64,000 nucleotides of DNA from Salinibacterium sp. NG253 (GTDB lineage: Bacteria; Actinomycetota; Actinomycetes; Actinomycetales; Microbacteriaceae): assembly GCF_015864945.1 (NCBI RefSeq), contig NZ_JADYWF010000002.1, forward strand, positions 62,001 through 126,000, written 5' to 3'. The position numbers were made by a program, and so were the translations under genes. This document shows, in pieces, positions 34,698 through 43,544 of this stretch (its first letter is position 1; each line of letters opens with the position of its first letter). Below the pieces are notes generated by a model. It worked only from the letters and a program-made list of their open reading frames with translations. It did no database searches and was not told the DNA's origin.

Positions 34698-36173
34698 CTA
34701 CTGAACCGCTGCGGTGAGCCGCGCAATATTGTCGAGCACTTTGGAACGTCGGGGCCGCTGCATCCACTCATCGAGAGTGAGTTCGCGGCTGACGGCACGA
34801 TACTCGGATTCGAGTTCGCGCATGTCGGCGATGAACTCGGCGCCGTGCACCATGACCGAAATCTCAAGGTTGAGGCTGAACGAACGCATATCCATGTTGC
34901 TCGACCCGATGACCGCGATCTCGTCGTCAATGGTGAAGTGCTTCGCGTGCAGCACGGTCGGTGTGGGGAACAACCAAATCTTCACACCGGCCCGCAGCAG
35001 TGTTTCGTAGTAGCTGCGCTGGGCGTGATAAACCATCGCCTGGTCGCCGACCTCTGAGACGAAGAGTTGCACGTCGAGGCCGCTCTGGGCTGCCGTCGTG
35101 ATGGCATAGAGCATCGAATCATCCGGCACAAAATAGGGGCTCGTGATGATCACGCGTTCTTGGGCGGCATAGAGCAACGAGTTGAACAGCCGCAGATTGT
35201 TTTCGCCCTCGAAGCCGGGGCCGCTCGGAACAACTTGGGCATCGAGAACTGCGTCGGGAGCAGTGGGCTGCGCGAGTGCCCCCTCGCGCACGAGAAGCTC
35301 ATCGGTTTCGCTGTACCAGTCGGTGATGAAAAGGGCGTTGATTCCCGCCACGATGGGCCCCTCAAAGCGCACCATGAGGTCTTTCCACTTCAGCCCTCGC
35401 TTGAGGTTGGAGCTCTTGTTATACGAGGCATCCACCATATTTTGCGAGCCCGTGTAGGCGACCAAGCCGTCGATGATCAGTAACTTGCGGTGGTTGCGAA
35501 GGTCGGGGCGCTGGAACTTCCACTTGAGCGGTTGAAAGGGCAACATGACTTGCCATTCGACGCCAATTTTCTTGAGATGCCGGATGGTTTTGAAATAGCC
35601 GGGAGCACGCAGAGACGCAAGGTGATCAAGAAGCACGCGCACCCGAACGCCGCGCTCGACCGCGTGCTCGAGGGCGTCGAAGAACGGTGTCGTTGTGGCG
35701 TCGAGGCTCAGAATGTAAAACTCGACATGAACATAGTTTTGGGCTGTGCCAACCTCGGCGGTCATGGCATCCAGTGACTCTTGGTACTCCGAGTACAGTT
35801 TCGCGGTGTTGCCGCCCACGAGCGGCATCGCGCCGAGCGTGCGGTTGAGCTCAACAACGGGTTTGAGCCAGACCGGCCACGGTTGCTCCGCGCTCACCTG
35901 ATCCATCCCCTCGGTGGTGTCGAGGATGAAGTTGTTGATCTCGCTCTGCTTGTCGCGGCGGCCCTTCGGCAACTTTCTGCTGCCCAGAATCAGGAATAGC
36001 AGGATGCCGACATACGGAATGAAGAAAATGGCCAGCAACCACGCCATGGCGGTCTGCGGTCGTCGGTTGCGCGGCACGTAGATAAGAGCGAGCACGCGAA
36101 TTACAAAGTCGAGCAGCACCAAAAACGCGGCAAGCACTGCCGTAAAGCTGAAGTCAATGCCGCTCAGGTCCAT
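34698..36173 (-). CDS. cls: Cardiolipin synthase
   Basis: Condenses phosphatidylglycerol into cardiolipin at the membrane. 491 aa: two N-terminal helices (about 8-30 and 40-62), then two phospholipase D domains with HKD motifs NHRKLLIIDGLVAYTGSQN (about 221-239) and HAKHFTIDDEIAVIGSSN (about 404-421). ATG 36173 is set by TAGACT 6 nt upstream, without a Shine-Dalgarno. The next gene upstream on this strand begins 60 bp away, so it has its own promoter. Confidence 0.94.
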   Translation of the reverse strand: MDLSGIDFSFTAVLAAFLVLLDFVIRVLALIYVPRNRRPQTAMAWLLAIFFIPYVGILLFLILGSRKLPKGRRDKQSEINNFILDTTEGMDQVSAEQPWPVWLKPVVELNRTLGAMPLVGGNTAKLYSEYQESLDAMTAEVGTAQNYVHVEFYILSLDATTTPFFDALEHAVERGVRVRVLLDHLASLRAPGYFKTIRHLKKIGVEWQVMLPFQPLKWKFQRPDLRNHRKLLIIDGLVAYTGSQNMVDASYNKSSNLKRGLKWKDLMVRFEGPIVAGINALFITDWYSETDELLVREGALAQPTAPDAVLDAQVVPSGPGFEGENNLRLFNSLLYAAQERVIITSPYFVPDDSMLYAITTAAQSGLDVQLFVSEVGDQAMVYHAQRSYYETLLRAGVKIWLFPTPTVLHAKHFTIDDEIAVIGSSNMDMRSFSLNLEISVMVHGAEFIADMRELESEYRAVSRELTLDEWMQRPRRSKVLDNIARLTAAVQ

Positions 36174-36185
36174 GGGCGAAGTCTA
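36174..36185 (-). promoter_or_regulatory. Leaderless -10 promoter of cls
   Basis: TAGACT (36185-36180, minus strand), 6 nt TCGCCC, then ATG 36173. Confidence 0.6.
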
Positions 36186-36232
36186 CCGAGTTCTCGCTAC
36201 TCGCCCGCTGCAGGGCTGCGATGACGAGAGGG

Positions 36233-37432
36233 CTACCAGCGCGGGGGAGGGCCCTGCCAAGCGGGGGTCTCATCGGGCTTCACGAACGATCGAGCGACCA
36301 CGACATCCGTGGACGAATGGGCGACAATCGACATCGCAATTGTGAGCGCCACGATGTGGAAAATCAGGTCGCCAGCGGGGATGTCGGCCGAGACCACGAC
36401 GAGCACGTACACGACCGATGCGAATCCCTTGGGCCCGAACCACATCGCCGCAACCTGTTCGCGCATCGACAAGCCGGAGCCGAGGAACGAGAAGTACAGC
36501 GCGATCGGGCGAGCAGCGATAAGTGCGAGCACGGCGAAGAGCCAGCCCGTCCACGCGATTTCGCCCAAGAACTTGAACGACAAGAGGGCGCCAAACACCA
36601 TGAGCGCGAGTAGCTTGAGCAACTCGGAAATGATCTCGCCGAACTCCTCGAAGGCTTCGCGTTCCTTCTGACCGATTGTTGCCACCATCACGCCAGCAGC
36701 AAACGCCGCCAAGAAGAGGTTGGCGTTGGTGTAGCTCGCCAACGCGAACACGAGCAGCCCGATAGCGATCGGCACAATCGGCTCAAAGACGCCGGCAGCG
36801 GCAAAGAGGCGGGTGTGGAGCGCCTTGATGACGATCCACGGCACAGCGACGCCGATGGCGGTGCCTGCGAGAAGCTCTATTCCTAGCTCGCCCAAGTGCA
36901 ACTCATCCGAGCCAGAACTGACGGCCAAGAACACGACAACGAAAGGCAACGCCAATCCGTCGTTGACACCCGACTCCACATTGAGCAGCTGACGCAACCG
37001 CTCCGGCACCTGTTTGTTTCCGACGAGAGCGGCCGCGAACACCGGGTCAGTGGGAGCCAGGATGGCGCCGATCAGTAACGCTTCAGGCCAATCCAGCCCG
37101 AGCATGAAATGCGCCAACACCGCGGTGATGGCGAGAGTGAGAGGCAAACCCCACCCGAGAGCGCGACCGGGAAGACGCCACGCCTTGCGCAGGTCGGCCC
37201 AGCCCATCTTCATGCCATCCGTGAAGAGCACCACAAAGAGGGCGATCTCGGCAATCGTCGAGACCTCAGTCGACGACGAATCGAGATCGAGGATGCCCGT
37301 GGTCTCCGAGCCGATCGCAAAGCCGACCGCCAGAAAGAGCACAGCCGCCGACAAGACTGTTCGCCCCGCGAGCGCAGAGAACAGCACCGCGACCAGCAGG
37401 GTCGCAGCAAAGATCAGCAGGAAGACATCCAC
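36233..37432 (-). CDS. Cation:proton antiporter (CPA1/NhaP-like)
   Basis: 399 aa, 11-12 hydrophobic helices. Core ion-site motifs ILAPTDPVFAAALVGN (about 143-158) and VESGVNDGLALPFVVVF (about 171-187, ND pair) are those of Na+(K+)/H+ exchangers. There is no cytoplasmic RCK or CNMP domain. GTG 37432 follows the yajQ stop by 12 bp, so the pair is an operon; no Shine-Dalgarno is visible, leaving the start somewhat uncertain. It lies 0.8 kb from a sodium channel gene, a possible sodium-handling context. Confidence 0.88.
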   Translation of the reverse strand: MDVFLLIFAATLLVAVLFSALAGRTVLSAAVLFLAVGFAIGSETTGILDLDSSSTEVSTIAEIALFVVLFTDGMKMGWADLRKAWRLPGRALGWGLPLTLAITAVLAHFMLGLDWPEALLIGAILAPTDPVFAAALVGNKQVPERLRQLLNVESGVNDGLALPFVVVFLAVSSGSDELHLGELGIELLAGTAIGVAVPWIVIKALHTRLFAAAGVFEPIVPIAIGLLVFALASYTNANLFLAAFAAGVMVATIGQKEREAFEEFGEIISELLKLLALMVFGALLSFKFLGEIAWTGWLFAVLALIAARPIALYFSFLGSGLSMREQVAAMWFGPKGFASVVYVLVVVSADIPAGDLIFHIVALTIAMSIVAHSSTDVVVARSFVKPDETPAWQGPPPRW

Positions 37433-37444
37433 GCTGGGGGAGTC

Positions 37445-37933
37445 TTAGCGGAAGTTCACAAACTGGAGAGCGACTTCGATGTCTTTGCCCTTCAGAAGTG
37501 CCATCGTGGCCTGAAGGTCGTCGCGGCTCTTCGACTGCACGCGCAGTTCGTCGCCCTGAATCTGCGACTTCACGCTCTTAGGAGCCTCGTCGCGGATGAT
37601 CTTCGAAATCTTCTTGGCGTCCTCAGACGAGATGCCATTCTTCAGACTGATCTCGATGCGGTACTCCTTGCCGCTGGGGAACGGCTCGCCCGCGTCGAGG
37701 CTGCGCAGTGAAATGCCGCGCTTGATGAACTTGGCCTCAAGCACCTCAAGAACCGCCTTCACACGCTCTTCAGCGCTCGCCTTGAGGAGGAGGCTTTCGC
37801 CGGTCCACTCCACGGAAGCGCCTACGCCCTTGAAGTCGTAGCGCTGAGCAAGCTCTTTTTGCGCCTGGTTGACGGCGTTTTCCGCCTCCATTTGGTCAAC
37901 TTTGCTCACAATGTCAAACGAAGAATCAGCCAT
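37445..37933 (-). CDS. yajQ: YajQ family nucleotide-binding protein
   Basis: 162 aa, full length: [21 protein letters not shown] at the start, [36 protein letters not shown], and C-terminal [24 protein letters not shown]. Two RNP-like half domains. Some homologues bind cyclic di-GMP or nucleic acid; the role here is not known. TAGCAT 6 nt before ATG 37933 indicates a leaderless transcript, followed by the antiporter. Confidence 0.94.
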   Translation of the reverse strand: MADSSFDIVSKVDQMEAENAVNQAQKELAQRYDFKGVGASVEWTGESLLLKASAEERVKAVLEVLEAKFIKRGISLRSLDAGEPFPSGKEYRIEISLKNGISSEDAKKISKIIRDEAPKSVKSQIQGDELRVQSKSRDDLQATMALLKGKDIEVALQFVNFR

Positions 37934-37945
37934 GCGCCCATGCTA
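37934..37945 (-). promoter_or_regulatory. Leaderless -10 promoter of yajQ/antiporter
   Basis: TAGCAT (37945-37940, minus strand), 6 nt GGGCGC, then ATG 37933. Confidence 0.6.
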
Positions 37946-38014
37946 CCCGGGGTCAGCCCCGAACTCCCACAGACCAGTTTTCGGGAAGTGGTCACGTGAG
38001 GCTCAGATTCCTTG

Positions 38015-38020
38015 TATTCT
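38015..38020 (+). promoter_or_regulatory. Probable -10 of tRNA-Tyr
   Basis: TATTCT, 48 bp before the mature tRNA. No clear -35 was found. Confidence 0.4.
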
Positions 38021-38067
38021 GGTTCAGCGCGTTCGGTCAGATGAATACATGTGGCCGGAGGCGTCTC

Positions 38068-38152
38068 GGCGAGTTACCCAAGTGGCCAAAGGGATCTGAC
38101 TGTAAATCAGACTGCTTCGCATTCGGGGGTTCGAATCCCTCACTCGCCACCA
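38068..38152 (+). tRNA. tRNA-Tyr (GTA)
   Basis: 85-nt class II tRNA with CCA encoded. Acceptor GGCGAGT pairs with ACTCGCC (38142-38148). Anticodon stem TCTGA/TCAGA with loop CTGTAAA, anticodon GTA at 38102-38104. A long variable arm is present, and the T-loop is GTTCGAATC. Followed by a GGCCCC/GGGGCC hairpin. Confidence 0.96.
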
Positions 38153-38163
38153 CCTATAAGGAC

Positions 38164-38191
38164 GGCCCCGCGCGCACAGTGTGGGGCCTTT
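38164..38191 (+). terminator. Terminator after tRNA-Tyr
   Basis: GGCCCC (38164-38169) pairs with GGGGCC (38183-38188), followed by TTT. It ends 17 bp before the sodium channel start. Confidence 0.6.
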
Positions 38192-38207
38192 CGTGAATAA
38201 TGGGCGC

Positions 38208-39344
38208 GTGAATCTATCTACTCCGCCCGAGAGTCCATCGTTTCGTCGCCGGCTCGCTCAGTTTGTTGACTCAGCCCTCGTTCAAAATTTCGTTCTCGCG
38301 GTCATCGTGATCAACGCCGTCATTATCGCGCTGATGACGGCAGCAGAACAGGGAACAGCGACCTACGATGTTTTGCACGCTCTCGACTCAATTGCTCTCG
38401 TAGTCTTCGTCGTTGAGCTGGTTCTCAAGCTTGTTGCCTACGGACCTAAGCGATTCTTCACCGACGGCTGGTCTGTCTTTGATTTCATCGTTGTGGGCAT
38501 TGCCCTTGTGCCCAGTGCTGGACCACTTTCGGTTCTTCGTGCGCTCCGGGTGCTCCGTATTTTGCGAGTGATCAAGTTCATGCCGCAGGTGCGGATGGTC
38601 GTTGAAGCCCTCATCCGTTCGTTTCCGGGCATCGGCGCGATCGCCCTGCTGATGTCTCTTGTCTTCTTTGTCGCCTCGGTGATGTCGACGGAACTCTTCG
38701 GCGATCAGTTTCCGGAATGGTTCGGCAGTATTGGAAAGTCGACGTATTCGCTATTCCAAATCATGACCCTCGAAAGCTGGTCGATGGGGATTGTGCGCCC
38801 GATTATGGAAGTGATGCCGTTGGCGTGGATGTTCTTCGTGCCGTTCATCCTGATCGCCGCGTTCATCACCCTGAACTTGTTTATTGCCGTCATCGTAGAC
38901 ACGATGTCGTCGCTGCGTGTTGAGCGCGAAGAGGCAGATCATGCCGCACAAGAGCGTCTCGCGCCCGCGGTGCAGCTGCAACTGAGCGATGAGGAACAAA
39001 CGCTGGTGTCGAACGGCCTCAATCGGATGCTGGTGCCCTCGGTGGCGCAGCCAGAATTGTTGCGGATGTGGGGCGTCGATACCCCCGACGCGTTGCACGA
39101 GGACATTCAGCGGCTTCAGCTCGCACTCGCCGCTAATCACGAGCATTCGCCCGCCGATTGGGCGCGGATGTTGTTCGCCACTGATCTCGCGCTGGTGAGG
39201 GGCCCGTCGCTTGGCTCTACTCCGGCGGAGCGGGATGCCCAGGACGACAAGGCTCTGGCGCTTTCGCGCTCGCTTCGAGCGCGGTTCGATGAACATGCGA
39301 CGTCAGCGCCGGTCGTCAATTCGCTCGTCAACGCTTCGGTGTGA
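38208..39344 (+). CDS. Bacterial voltage-gated sodium channel (NaVBac)
   Basis: 378 aa, one six-helix domain forming a homotetramer. S4 sensor has Arg at every third position: R111-AL-R114-VL-R117-IL-R120, then K123. The pore filter T187-L-E189-S-W191-S-M (TLESWSMG) is the sodium-selective NaVBac signature, and S6 is AAFITLNLFIAVIVDTM. The cytoplasmic tail from about residue 235 is about 140 residues, longer than in NaChBac, and partly coiled-coil. Start GTG 38208 has AATAAT 6 nt before it, a near-match to the leaderless pattern. Confidence 0.93.
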   Translation: MNLSTPPESPSFRRRLAQFVDSALVQNFVLAVIVINAVIIALMTAAEQGTATYDVLHALDSIALVVFVVELVLKLVAYGPKRFFTDGWSVFDFIVVGIALVPSAGPLSVLRALRVLRILRVIKFMPQVRMVVEALIRSFPGIGAIALLMSLVFFVASVMSTELFGDQFPEWFGSIGKSTYSLFQIMTLESWSMGIVRPIMEVMPLAWMFFVPFILIAAFITLNLFIAVIVDTMSSLRVEREEADHAAQERLAPAVQLQLSDEEQTLVSNGLNRMLVPSVAQPELLRMWGVDTPDALHEDIQRLQLALAANHEHSPADWARMLFATDLALVRGPSLGSTPAERDAQDDKALALSRSLRARFDEHATSAPVVNSLVNASV

Positions 39345-39364
39345 TCGCCCGCACGGTGAAAGCG

Positions 39365-40282
39365 TCAGGCTGAGAGCTCGTACGCCCTGATGTAATCGAG
39401 GCGGTACTCCTGCGGCTGCCTAATGTTGTCGGAGACGTCGCCTCCGAACGTCCCGCCGACCGCCAGATTGACTAGGAGGAAGAAGGGCTGATCGAAAACC
39501 CAGGGGTTCGGTGCCACATCCGTAGGCACGGCCTCGTGGTAGACGGTGCCATCGACTTCCCACACGATTCGTCCGGGGGACCACTCCACCGCGACCTCGT
39601 GCCACTGGTCGGCGACCGGGATGCCGAGGTCGTAGACACCACCGAAAGACTCTTCGCCGGAATAACCGGGACCATGAATCGTGCCGAAAATCTGGGTCGG
39701 TGAATTTCCCACGAACTCCATGACGTCGATCTCGCCCGACTGTGGCCAACCGACATCGGAGAGGTCTTCGCCGAGCATCCAGAACGCCGGCCACACGCCC
39801 CCTGCTCCAGGAACCTGGATGCGCGCCTCCACCCGTCCGAACTCCAAGCTCACCTTATTGGCCGATATGAGACGAGCCGAGGTGAAGGAGCAAGGTCCGT
39901 ACCAGCACGTCTGATCTGACGAGAGGGGATCGAGAGCCCGAGCGGTGAGCACGAGATTGCCCGCTCCATCGAGAGCGGCGTTCTCTGCGCCCTCCGTGTA
40001 AAACTGCAGCTCCTCGTTGCCCCAGCCCTCGCCTCCGACCTCGTTGGTCCAGTAGTCGGGGTTGGGCGGCGAGCCCGCCGGTCCATCAAACTCGTCACTC
40101 CACACTACGGATCGACCCTGCGGCAGGGGGTTGGATGGCGAGGGCACGAGGCCATCAGACTCGTCACTTGCTACGGGGGAACGGCCCGCAGGATCACCAA
40201 TCAGGGAAACCAGCAGCACACTAAGTAGCAACGCGACGGCGAGCAGTGTGAAGGCGAGGAGGATGACTCGTTTCCGGTTCAT
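39365..40282 (-). CDS. Secreted/anchored GH16 beta-glucanase
   Basis: 305 aa. An N-terminal helix (6-28, signal anchor) and a Ser/Pro-rich linker (30-58) precede a GH16 domain. Catalytic motif G-E184-I-D186-VM-E189-F gives nucleophile and acid/base; WPAFWML (about 164-170) and FWxL-type aromatic residues line the cleft. Likely cleaves beta-1,3 (laminarin) or mixed-link glucans outside the cell. AAAGGTG lies 4 nt before the ATG. Convergent with the sodium channel gene, 20 bp away. Confidence 0.92.
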   Translation of the reverse strand: MNRKRVILLAFTLLAVALLLSVLLVSLIGDPAGRSPVASDESDGLVPSPSNPLPQGRSVVWSDEFDGPAGSPPNPDYWTNEVGGEGWGNEELQFYTEGAENAALDGAGNLVLTARALDPLSSDQTCWYGPCSFTSARLISANKVSLEFGRVEARIQVPGAGGVWPAFWMLGEDLSDVGWPQSGEIDVMEFVGNSPTQIFGTIHGPGYSGEESFGGVYDLGIPVADQWHEVAVEWSPGRIVWEVDGTVYHEAVPTDVAPNPWVFDQPFFLLVNLAVGGTFGGDVSDNIRQPQEYRLDYIRAYELSA

Positions 40283-40596
40283 CTTTCACCTTTCGATTCG
40301 TTCGCGCTCGGTGTTCCGCGATGCTATACGTGCGACGGCCAAGGGGTGCGCCGAACGGCACCGGGACCTGCGAGAACGCGTTTCTCGATGCACCCGAAGG
40401 TGTCCGAATTGATCGAACGATGTGAGGAACCGACCTGAGAGGCCGGGCCTTGTTCTGCCCACCGAATCGACCTCGAACGGAATGTCATGCTACAGGCGCA
40501 GGCGGGACCTGCACCACGATTCGCTGCTCGCATCGGCCCCTCCGAAAGAACTCTGCTCCGGAGCTTGCTTCCCTTGGTGTGTCCTAGGCTGAAGGT
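40283..40596. other. Intergenic region between GH16 and inositol monophosphatase-like gene
   Basis: Shared upstream region of two divergent genes, 314 bp. It holds a possible minus-strand -10 (TATAGCAT, near 40320-40327) for GH16, an imperfect palindrome GAGAACGCGTTTCTC (40372-40386) that could be an operator or hairpin, and the leaderless promoter of the downstream gene. No coding frame looks real. Confidence 0.45.
40585..40596 (+). promoter_or_regulatory. Leaderless -10 promoter of inositol monophosphatase-like gene
   Basis: TAGGCT (40585-40590), 6 nt GAAGGT, then GTG 40597. Confidence 0.6.
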
Positions 40597-41397
40597 GTGT
40601 CGAACGACGAATTTCTCAACCTTGCCCGCAGTGTTGCCACGCAGGCGGCCGAGCTCGCCGCACGGCGCCGTATCGAGGGCGTCGCCGTTGCCGATCGCAA
40701 GACATCGTCAGTAGATGTCGTGACCTACGCCGACCGGGAGAGCGAAGAACTCATCCGCAGCCTGATTGCTGCTGCGCGGCCCAACGACGGATTCCTGGGC
40801 GAAGAGGGCGAAGCAAACACGGGCACGAGTGGACTGACCTGGGTCGTCGATCCCATCGATGGCACCGTGAACTACCTCTACGGCATCCCGCACTATGCCA
40901 TCAGTGTCGCCGTGGTTGAAGGCGAACCTGACCCCACGACTTGGCGGGCACTCGCCGGAGCCGTCGTGAATCTTGGAGCCCAGGAGACCTACACCGCCAC
41001 TGCTGGAGGAGGTTCGCACCTCAATGGAAATCCCCTGCGCGTGGCTGAAGCGGTAGACCTCTCGCAGGCGCTAGTGGCAACAGGATTCTCCTATTTGCAG
41101 GAGTTGCGGGTGAAACAGGGGCGAGTGGTTGCCGGCCTGCTTCCACAAATTCGGGACATTCGCAGAATGGGCACCGCATCCCTCGACCTCTGCATGGTGG
41201 CCTCGGGACGCGTGAACGCGTACTACGAAGAAAGCCTGAACCCGTGGGACCATGCGGCTGGTGCGTTGATTGCTCGGGAGGCTGGGGCCACGGTGAAAGG
41301 CCGCGGAGATCAGGCAGAAGGAAAGGACTTTATCCTTGCTGCGGAACCAGCTGTTGCCCAGAAACTTGAGGCAGTATTGATGCAGATGGACGCGTGA
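40597..41397 (+). CDS. Inositol monophosphatase family protein
   Basis: 266 aa Mg2+-dependent sugar phosphatase: metal ligands in GFLGEEG (E69/E70) and W-VVD85-PID88-GTVNY, third site in LNPWDHAAGALIAREAGA. The family includes inositol-1-phosphatase, histidinol-phosphatase and fructose bisphosphatase activities; the sequence does not tell which. GTG 40597 has a -10 at 6 nt. Downstream lie two direct repeats and the M23 gene. Confidence 0.92.
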   Translation: MSNDEFLNLARSVATQAAELAARRRIEGVAVADRKTSSVDVVTYADRESEELIRSLIAAARPNDGFLGEEGEANTGTSGLTWVVDPIDGTVNYLYGIPHYAISVAVVEGEPDPTTWRALAGAVVNLGAQETYTATAGGGSHLNGNPLRVAEAVDLSQALVATGFSYLQELRVKQGRVVAGLLPQIRDIRRMGTASLDLCMVASGRVNAYYEESLNPWDHAAGALIAREAGATVKGRGDQAEGKDFILAAEPAVAQKLEAVLMQMDA

Positions 41398-41436
41398 ACT
41401 AGACCACTTTAAAAAGGTGTGGCAACTAGACCACTT
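41397..41436. repeat. 13-bp direct repeat upstream of M23 peptidase
   Basis: AACTAGACCACTT at 41397-41409 and again at 41424-41436, period 27 bp. A 12-bp core (CTAGACCACTTG) recurs at 46399-46410 upstream of the LRR surface protein. Possibly paired regulator sites for cell-envelope genes. Confidence 0.6.
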
Positions 41437-41544
41437 GCGCGCTAGCCTTTATGAATCTGTTACCTGCGTGCACCCCGTACGCGCGTGGGTTCATACCCGA
41501 ATTATGCATTCACACCTAGCAGGTGAATCGCGTGGAGGAGAAGA

Positions 41545-41610
41545 ATGTCACTGACGAGCGCCTGCGCCGCAGCGACTTTCTCCTCCCGCTCCACAGGTCT
41601 GGTCCTATGA
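41545..41610 (+). CDS. Possible 21-residue leader peptide coupled to M23 gene
   Basis: ATG 41545 has a strong GGAGGAG 4 nt upstream and opens a 21-codon frame (MSLTSACAAATFSSRSTGLV, then L) whose TGA overlaps the ATG of the peptidase gene (CTATGA). The peptidase ATG has little ribosome site of its own, so ribosomes may reach it by terminating and re-initiating. Ser/Thr/Ala-rich, no attenuator-type codon run. Alternatively the peptidase starts at GTG 41523 or 41532 and this frame is chance. Confidence 0.4.
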   Translation: MSLTSACAAATFSSRSTGLVL

Positions 41611-43265
41611 GCCACGATCACCTGTTCCCACAGCAACCGGGAACCACGGGCAACGTTCCGCTCACACGCAAGCAGCTGCGAGAGCTCGAACGTGTGGCCC
41701 AACTAGAGGCAAAGCAGAAGCGCGGTTCGAAGCAGCGCGGCACCAAGCAGTCCGCTGCGACTCAGTCGGTGGAGGCGCCGACTGTTCCCGTGCTCGCTGA
41801 TCTGTTTACGCCCCACTCGGCGGAGGAGCCTGCACGCGACCACGTCGCGGTAGTCGAGCCCGCACCACCGATCGAGCAGGCAGCAGCCGTCGATGTGATC
41901 CGCGTCGTTGAAGCGGCTCGCGTTGAAGAAGCGGCTCGCGTTGAAGAATCGGCTCAGGTCGCGGAGGTGGCCCTGGTGGCAGCAGCCGCCCCGGTTGTCG
42001 TAGCAACTCCGGTAGCTGAAGCAACTCCTGTGGTCGAAGCGTCGCCCGTGGTTGAAGCGTCGTTGCCGAGCAGGCGCTCATTGCGTGCCCAACAGGCACA
42101 CGCAGCCCCCGCAATTCCTACGGCACCCGCCACAATGCCAACCTCTGCGCTCGGCACCACTGCACCGGCAGCGGGAGCACCAACGGTTTCCGAACGACTC
42201 TTTACGGCTCCCATCGCGACGGTGCCAGCATCCGCGGCCTCCGCCGCCTCTGATTTTGTTTCTCAGGAGGCGTCGGCCGACGAGCCGCTCAGCATCTTCG
42301 GCATCACACCTGATCCCGCTGTCGTTACCCAAGCGGTTTCGGTTGCCCCGGCAGCACATGTCGCAGACGAGCGCCCGCGCAAAACGCGCACTAAGTCGGG
42401 CAAAGCGGCCAAGAGTGCTCGTGCGCCCAAGCCGGCGAAAGCAGCGAAGGCTGCCACGGCGCCAGCCTCGCGCGCAGCCCGTGGCTCCGCCGTAAAGTCG
42501 AAGCGTGTCTGGGTGTCGAGCGCAGCATTCGCGCCCAGTGGAACACCGCGCCGCCGCACGAAAGCCGCGGCATCCAAAGCCTTCTCGTTCGTCGCCATGC
42601 TCTTCGCTGGCGCAATCCTGGTCGGCGTCTCGGTGCCCTCAAATGCGTTCGTGGATGGTGATGCTGCCATCACGGCGGCAATCGCCCCGGAAGCTGATCT
42701 CGCGGCGCTCAGCAGCAACGTGCGCCCCTCGCAGTCATTGGCTGTGTCGGGTGAAGTCGAAAACGACCTCGCTGCCCGCGACAGCGTCAAGGTCATCTCT
42801 TACGCCGAAGTTCTTGCACTGCAGTATGCGGGCGTCGACTACGACTACAACGCGACCGTGGGCGCTGTGCGCTGGCCCTTCCCCTATACGGTGCCCATCA
42901 CCGACGGATTCGGATACCGCAGCAGCGGCTTCCACAAGGGAACAGACTTCGCGGCCGCATCCGGAACACCCATCTACGCAATCGCCGACGGCACTGTCGA
43001 TCTCATCCAGGCCGACTGGTCGGGCTACGGTTACCACGCGGTAATCAGCCACGTGATCAATGGTCAGCAGGTTGAAAGCCTCTACGCCCACATGATCACC
43101 GACTCCAGCCCTCTTGTGGTTGGGCAACAGATTAACGCCGGCGATTTCATCGGACTTGTCGGCGAAACTGGCATCGCCTATGGCGCACATTTGCATTTCG
43201 AAGTACACCTCGATGGTGTTCCCGTTGACCCATATGCGTGGCTCACAGTGAATGCTGTCGACTAA
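41607..43265 (+). CDS. M23 family peptidoglycan endopeptidase
   Basis: 552 aa with N-terminal start chosen at ATG 41607. Residues 1-330 are low-complexity: Val/Glu/Ala repeats (VEAARVEEAARVEESAQV), then a Lys/Ala/Arg-rich cytoplasmic stretch (about 255-315). One membrane anchor lies near 330-352 (AFSFVAMLFAGAILVGVSV). The C-terminal LytM/M23 domain has zinc ligands H443-xxx-D447 (HKGTD) and H528-L-H530 (HLHFEV), with catalytic H495 in YAHM. It is probably a cell-wall crosslink hydrolase or, with altered partners, a divisome regulator. Confidence 0.88.
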   Translation: MSHDHLFPQQPGTTGNVPLTRKQLRELERVAQLEAKQKRGSKQRGTKQSAATQSVEAPTVPVLADLFTPHSAEEPARDHVAVVEPAPPIEQAAAVDVIRVVEAARVEEAARVEESAQVAEVALVAAAAPVVVATPVAEATPVVEASPVVEASLPSRRSLRAQQAHAAPAIPTAPATMPTSALGTTAPAAGAPTVSERLFTAPIATVPASAASAASDFVSQEASADEPLSIFGITPDPAVVTQAVSVAPAAHVADERPRKTRTKSGKAAKSARAPKPAKAAKAATAPASRAARGSAVKSKRVWVSSAAFAPSGTPRRRTKAAASKAFSFVAMLFAGAILVGVSVPSNAFVDGDAAITAAIAPEADLAALSSNVRPSQSLAVSGEVENDLAARDSVKVISYAEVLALQYAGVDYDYNATVGAVRWPFPYTVPITDGFGYRSSGFHKGTDFAAASGTPIYAIADGTVDLIQADWSGYGYHAVISHVINGQQVESLYAHMITDSSPLVVGQQINAGDFIGLVGETGIAYGAHLHFEVHLDGVPVDPYAWLTVNAVD

Positions 43266-43319
43266 TATTCTTGAAGGGTCGATTTTGGCCCAAAAGCGTA
43301 CTGAGAGGCCCTAAACGGG

Positions 43320-43328
43320 TGCTAGTCT
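43320..43328 (+). promoter_or_regulatory. Extended -10 promoter of tRNA-Thr
   Basis: TGCTAGTCT: TG dinucleotide plus TAGTCT (43323-43328), about 36 bp before the mature tRNA. Confidence 0.5.
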
Positions 43329-43364
43329 CTTACGGTGCCAATTGCGCGTTCAGCGCTTTTGTGT

Positions 43365-43436
<72 letters not shown>

Positions 43437-43461
43437 CGCTTATCCAATAATTGGATGATGC

Positions 43462-43535
43462 GGCTGAGTAGCTCAGTTGGTGAGAGCGCACGACTCATAA
43501 TCGTGAGGTCGCGGGTTCGAATCCCGCCTCAGCTA
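43462..43535 (+). tRNA. tRNA-Met (CAT), elongator type
   Basis: Acceptor GGCTGAG with CTCAGCT (43528-43534; first pair G-U). Anticodon stem CACGA/TCGTG with loop CTCATAA, anticodon CAT. The anticodon stem lacks the three G-C pairs of initiator tRNA, so elongator is most likely. CCA is not encoded. Confidence 0.93.
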
Positions 43536-43544
43536 CAACCGAGG

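Noticed and set aside
40372-40386. GAGAACGCGTTTCTC as a terminator
   Set aside because: Imperfect, no T-run, and it lies between divergent genes where no terminator is needed; kept only as a possible operator.
41880-42070. Repeat-rich segment as a possible mobile or CRISPR-like array
   Set aside because: The repeats are in frame and encode Val/Glu/Ala repeats of the M23 protein linker; there are no spacers.
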